DNA of 6,645 bases from Candidatus Omnitrophota bacterium (GTDB lineage Bacteria; Omnitrophota; Gorgyraeia; S143-82). Each line of letters starts with the position of its first letter. Position 1 is the stretch's first letter. Position numbers and translations under genes: made by a program. A model generated the notes under the pieces. That model made no database searches and was not told the origin of the DNA. It worked only from the letters and a program-made list of their open reading frames with translations. Shown here piece after piece: positions 5,375 through 6,645 of this stretch. The stretch spans positions 1-6,645 of the forward strand of contig JAMOOT010000320.1 in the NCBI GenBank assembly GCA_027065215.1. The letters run 5' to 3'.

Positions 5375-6645
5375 TCACAAGGTAACAAACCGATTCAACA
5401 AAACATTCATTTCCTCTACCTTTTCACTGAGTTGCTCCATCGTAGAAGAGATATCAGTCATAGATTGAGTATATTGAGCCAAAGCAGATGATATGTTGGT
5501 TATGTTTTGAGATATGTCGCTGGTAGCCAAGGCCTGTTCCTCAGTAGCAGATGCAACATGATTGATAAAGGTCCTCACTTCAGATATAGTCTGATTCATC
5601 TGCTCAATAAGATTGCCTACATCCAGCGCCTTTGCTGCCATTTCTTTTATTATATCTACATTATTGTTGACCTCTTCACTCATACCACTAATATCTTTTT
5701 GAATCTTCTCTATAACATCGCGAATCTCTTTAGTAGAATCCTTTGTCTTTTCGGCCAATTTCCTGATCTCCTCAGCCACCACTGAAAAACCACGACCAGC
5801 CTCTCCAGCCCTGGCCGCCTCAATGGCAGCATTTAATGCGAGAAGATTTGTTTTATCAGCAATATCATTGATTACTATCACCACGTCACTTACCTGAGCA
5901 GAATCTTTATTTAACCTGTTAAACTTTTCAGCAAATTCTTGTTCCACATTAACAACATTCTGTATTTGATCTATAAGATTTTTGAGTTCATTTGTCCCCT
6001 GGACCGCCATCTCAGCTACCCCCTCCGAACCTTCGTTCGCCTGACGGGTAACATCGGCAATCTCCTTAACTGTAGCATTCAACTCCTCAGTTGCAGAGGC
6101 AATACTTTCAGATTTACCCGAGAGTTCTCGGGAGGAGGCCACAAACCCATTTATAATCTCTGTTGATTCAGAAACAGACTGAGAAGCAGTATGAGAGACA
6201 TCCTTTGCCGATCGAATGAGTGCATTAAGGGAATCCATAAATTGGTTAAAGGTTTGTGCCATTTCACCAATTTCATCCTCACTATCTATAGTCATCCTAA
6301 CTGTGAGGTCTCCTTCAGCCCCGGCCTTAAACTTTTTAACAAATTCCTTTAATGGATTAACAATCGAACTTGCTATTCTGAAGGAAATAATGAAGATAAT
6401 CAAACTCAATATGCCAAATATGCCTATCAGGGTCCTTAATGCAGTTATCTTCTTCTCCGCCTCTTTCTGCATTAAGCCAACAGCCTTATTCATCTCCTGC
6501 AACAACTCTATATTGTGTCTCAGTATATAGAGAGAATCTTCCGAACCAGATCTTACTTCTTTATCCTGGTTTAGGACTGCCTTCAGATGCCCCTTAAATT
6601 TCTTCCAAAGGTCTCGCACTTTCCCCAATTGAGCCCTAACCACAC
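5375..6645 (-). CDS. Methyl-accepting chemotaxis protein, PilJ/NarX-like sensor end (5' partial)
   Basis: C-terminal 423 or so residues of a chemoreceptor; the frame is open to the window edge, so the GTG at 6643 is not a credible start. Counting from that GTG, residues 45-70 (ELLQEMNKAVGLMQKEAEKK) resemble the end of the type IV pilus/nitrate-type sensor domain of PilJ and NarX. One hydrophobic helix follows (about 71-90), then a HAMP linker (about 90-142, with NPL and DEIGEMAQTFN). The signalling domain has the near-invariant hairpin tip (about 261-286: ADKTNLLALNAAIEAARAGE, then AGRGFSVVA) and two candidate methylation stretches, SATEELNATVKEIA near 183 and SATEEQALATSDIS near 365. It should sit in the inner membrane and control CheA through CheW. 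There is no CheR/CheB-binding pentapeptide at the C terminus. The chemoreceptor assignment is very secure; the PilJ-like sensor call is moderate and the ligand is unknown. A hairpin follows the stop, so it is probably not in one transcript with the next gene. Confidence 0.97.
   Translation of the reverse strand, partial: VVRAQLGKVRDLWKKFKGHLKAVLNQDKEVRSGSEDSLYILRHNIELLQEMNKAVGLMQKEAEKKITALRTLIGIFGILSLIIFIISFRIASSIVNPLKEFVKKFKAGAEGDLTVRMTIDSEDEIGEMAQTFNQFMDSLNALIRSAKDVSHTASQSVSESTEIINGFVASSRELSGKSESIASATEELNATVKEIADVTRQANEGSEGVAEMAVQGTNELKNLIDQIQNVVNVEQEFAEKFNRLNKDSAQVSDVVIVINDIADKTNLLALNAAIEAARAGEAGRGFSVVAEEIRKLAEKTKDSTKEIRDVIEKIQKDISGMSEEVNNNVDIIKEMAAKALDVGNLIEQMNQTISEVRTFINHVASATEEQALATSDISQNITNISSALAQYTQSMTDISSTMEQLSEKVEEMNVLLNRFVTL

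Noticed and set aside
5138..5491. Plus-strand open frame of 117 codons across the chemoreceptor/secreted-gene junction
   Set aside because: It is antisense to both genes and runs through the terminator hairpin and promoter region. It has no SD site or recognisable protein features, so it is a shadow frame.

Overview
The window carries five genes supported by the sequence, all read from the minus strand, plus a weak partial open frame at the left edge. Base composition is A+T-rich, near 40% G+C by eye. Strong Shine-Dalgarno (SD) sites, a sigma70-type promoter, a methyl-accepting chemotaxis protein, an ECF sigma factor with a membrane anti-sigma partner and a Sec signal sequence indicate a motile or surface-sensing bacterium, probably with a Gram-negative-style envelope. 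The large secreted protein has a short module that I associate, from memory only, with families common in Omnitrophota and related deep-branching phyla. The taxonomic assignment is therefore tentative.

In transcription order (right to left): (1) 6645-5375 is the C-terminal part of a chemotaxis transducer with a PilJ/NarX-like sensor end, one membrane helix, HAMP and a full signalling domain; its start lies outside the window. (2) 5374-5272 is a 103-bp spacer with a GC-rich hairpin, probably the transducer's terminator, then a good sigma70-type promoter overlapping a perfect 20-bp AT-rich palindrome. (3) 5259-1963 is a very large exported protein of about 1,098 residues with no assignable function. 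(4) 1929-1045 is a DUF89/ARMT1-like metal-dependent phosphatase, 33 bp downstream and probably co-transcribed. (5) 1022-994 is a close match to an ECF (RpoE-type) promoter directly in front of the sigma gene. (6) 977-441 is the ECF sigma factor. (7) 444-166 is a 92-residue single-pass membrane protein overlapping the sigma stop codon by ATGA, probably its anti-sigma factor. (8) 165-1 is mostly non-coding, with a possible start of a small exported protein running off the edge.

The most useful observations are the likely self-driven sigma/anti-sigma cassette, whose promoter overlaps and so rules out the upstream TTG start; the large orphan secreted protein behind its own palindrome-containing promoter; and the corrected start sites for three genes. 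No mobile element, CRISPR array, tRNA or rRNA was seen. I found nothing that proves a new multi-gene system. The exported protein plus phosphatase next to an autoregulated envelope-stress-type sigma unit is the best candidate for one.
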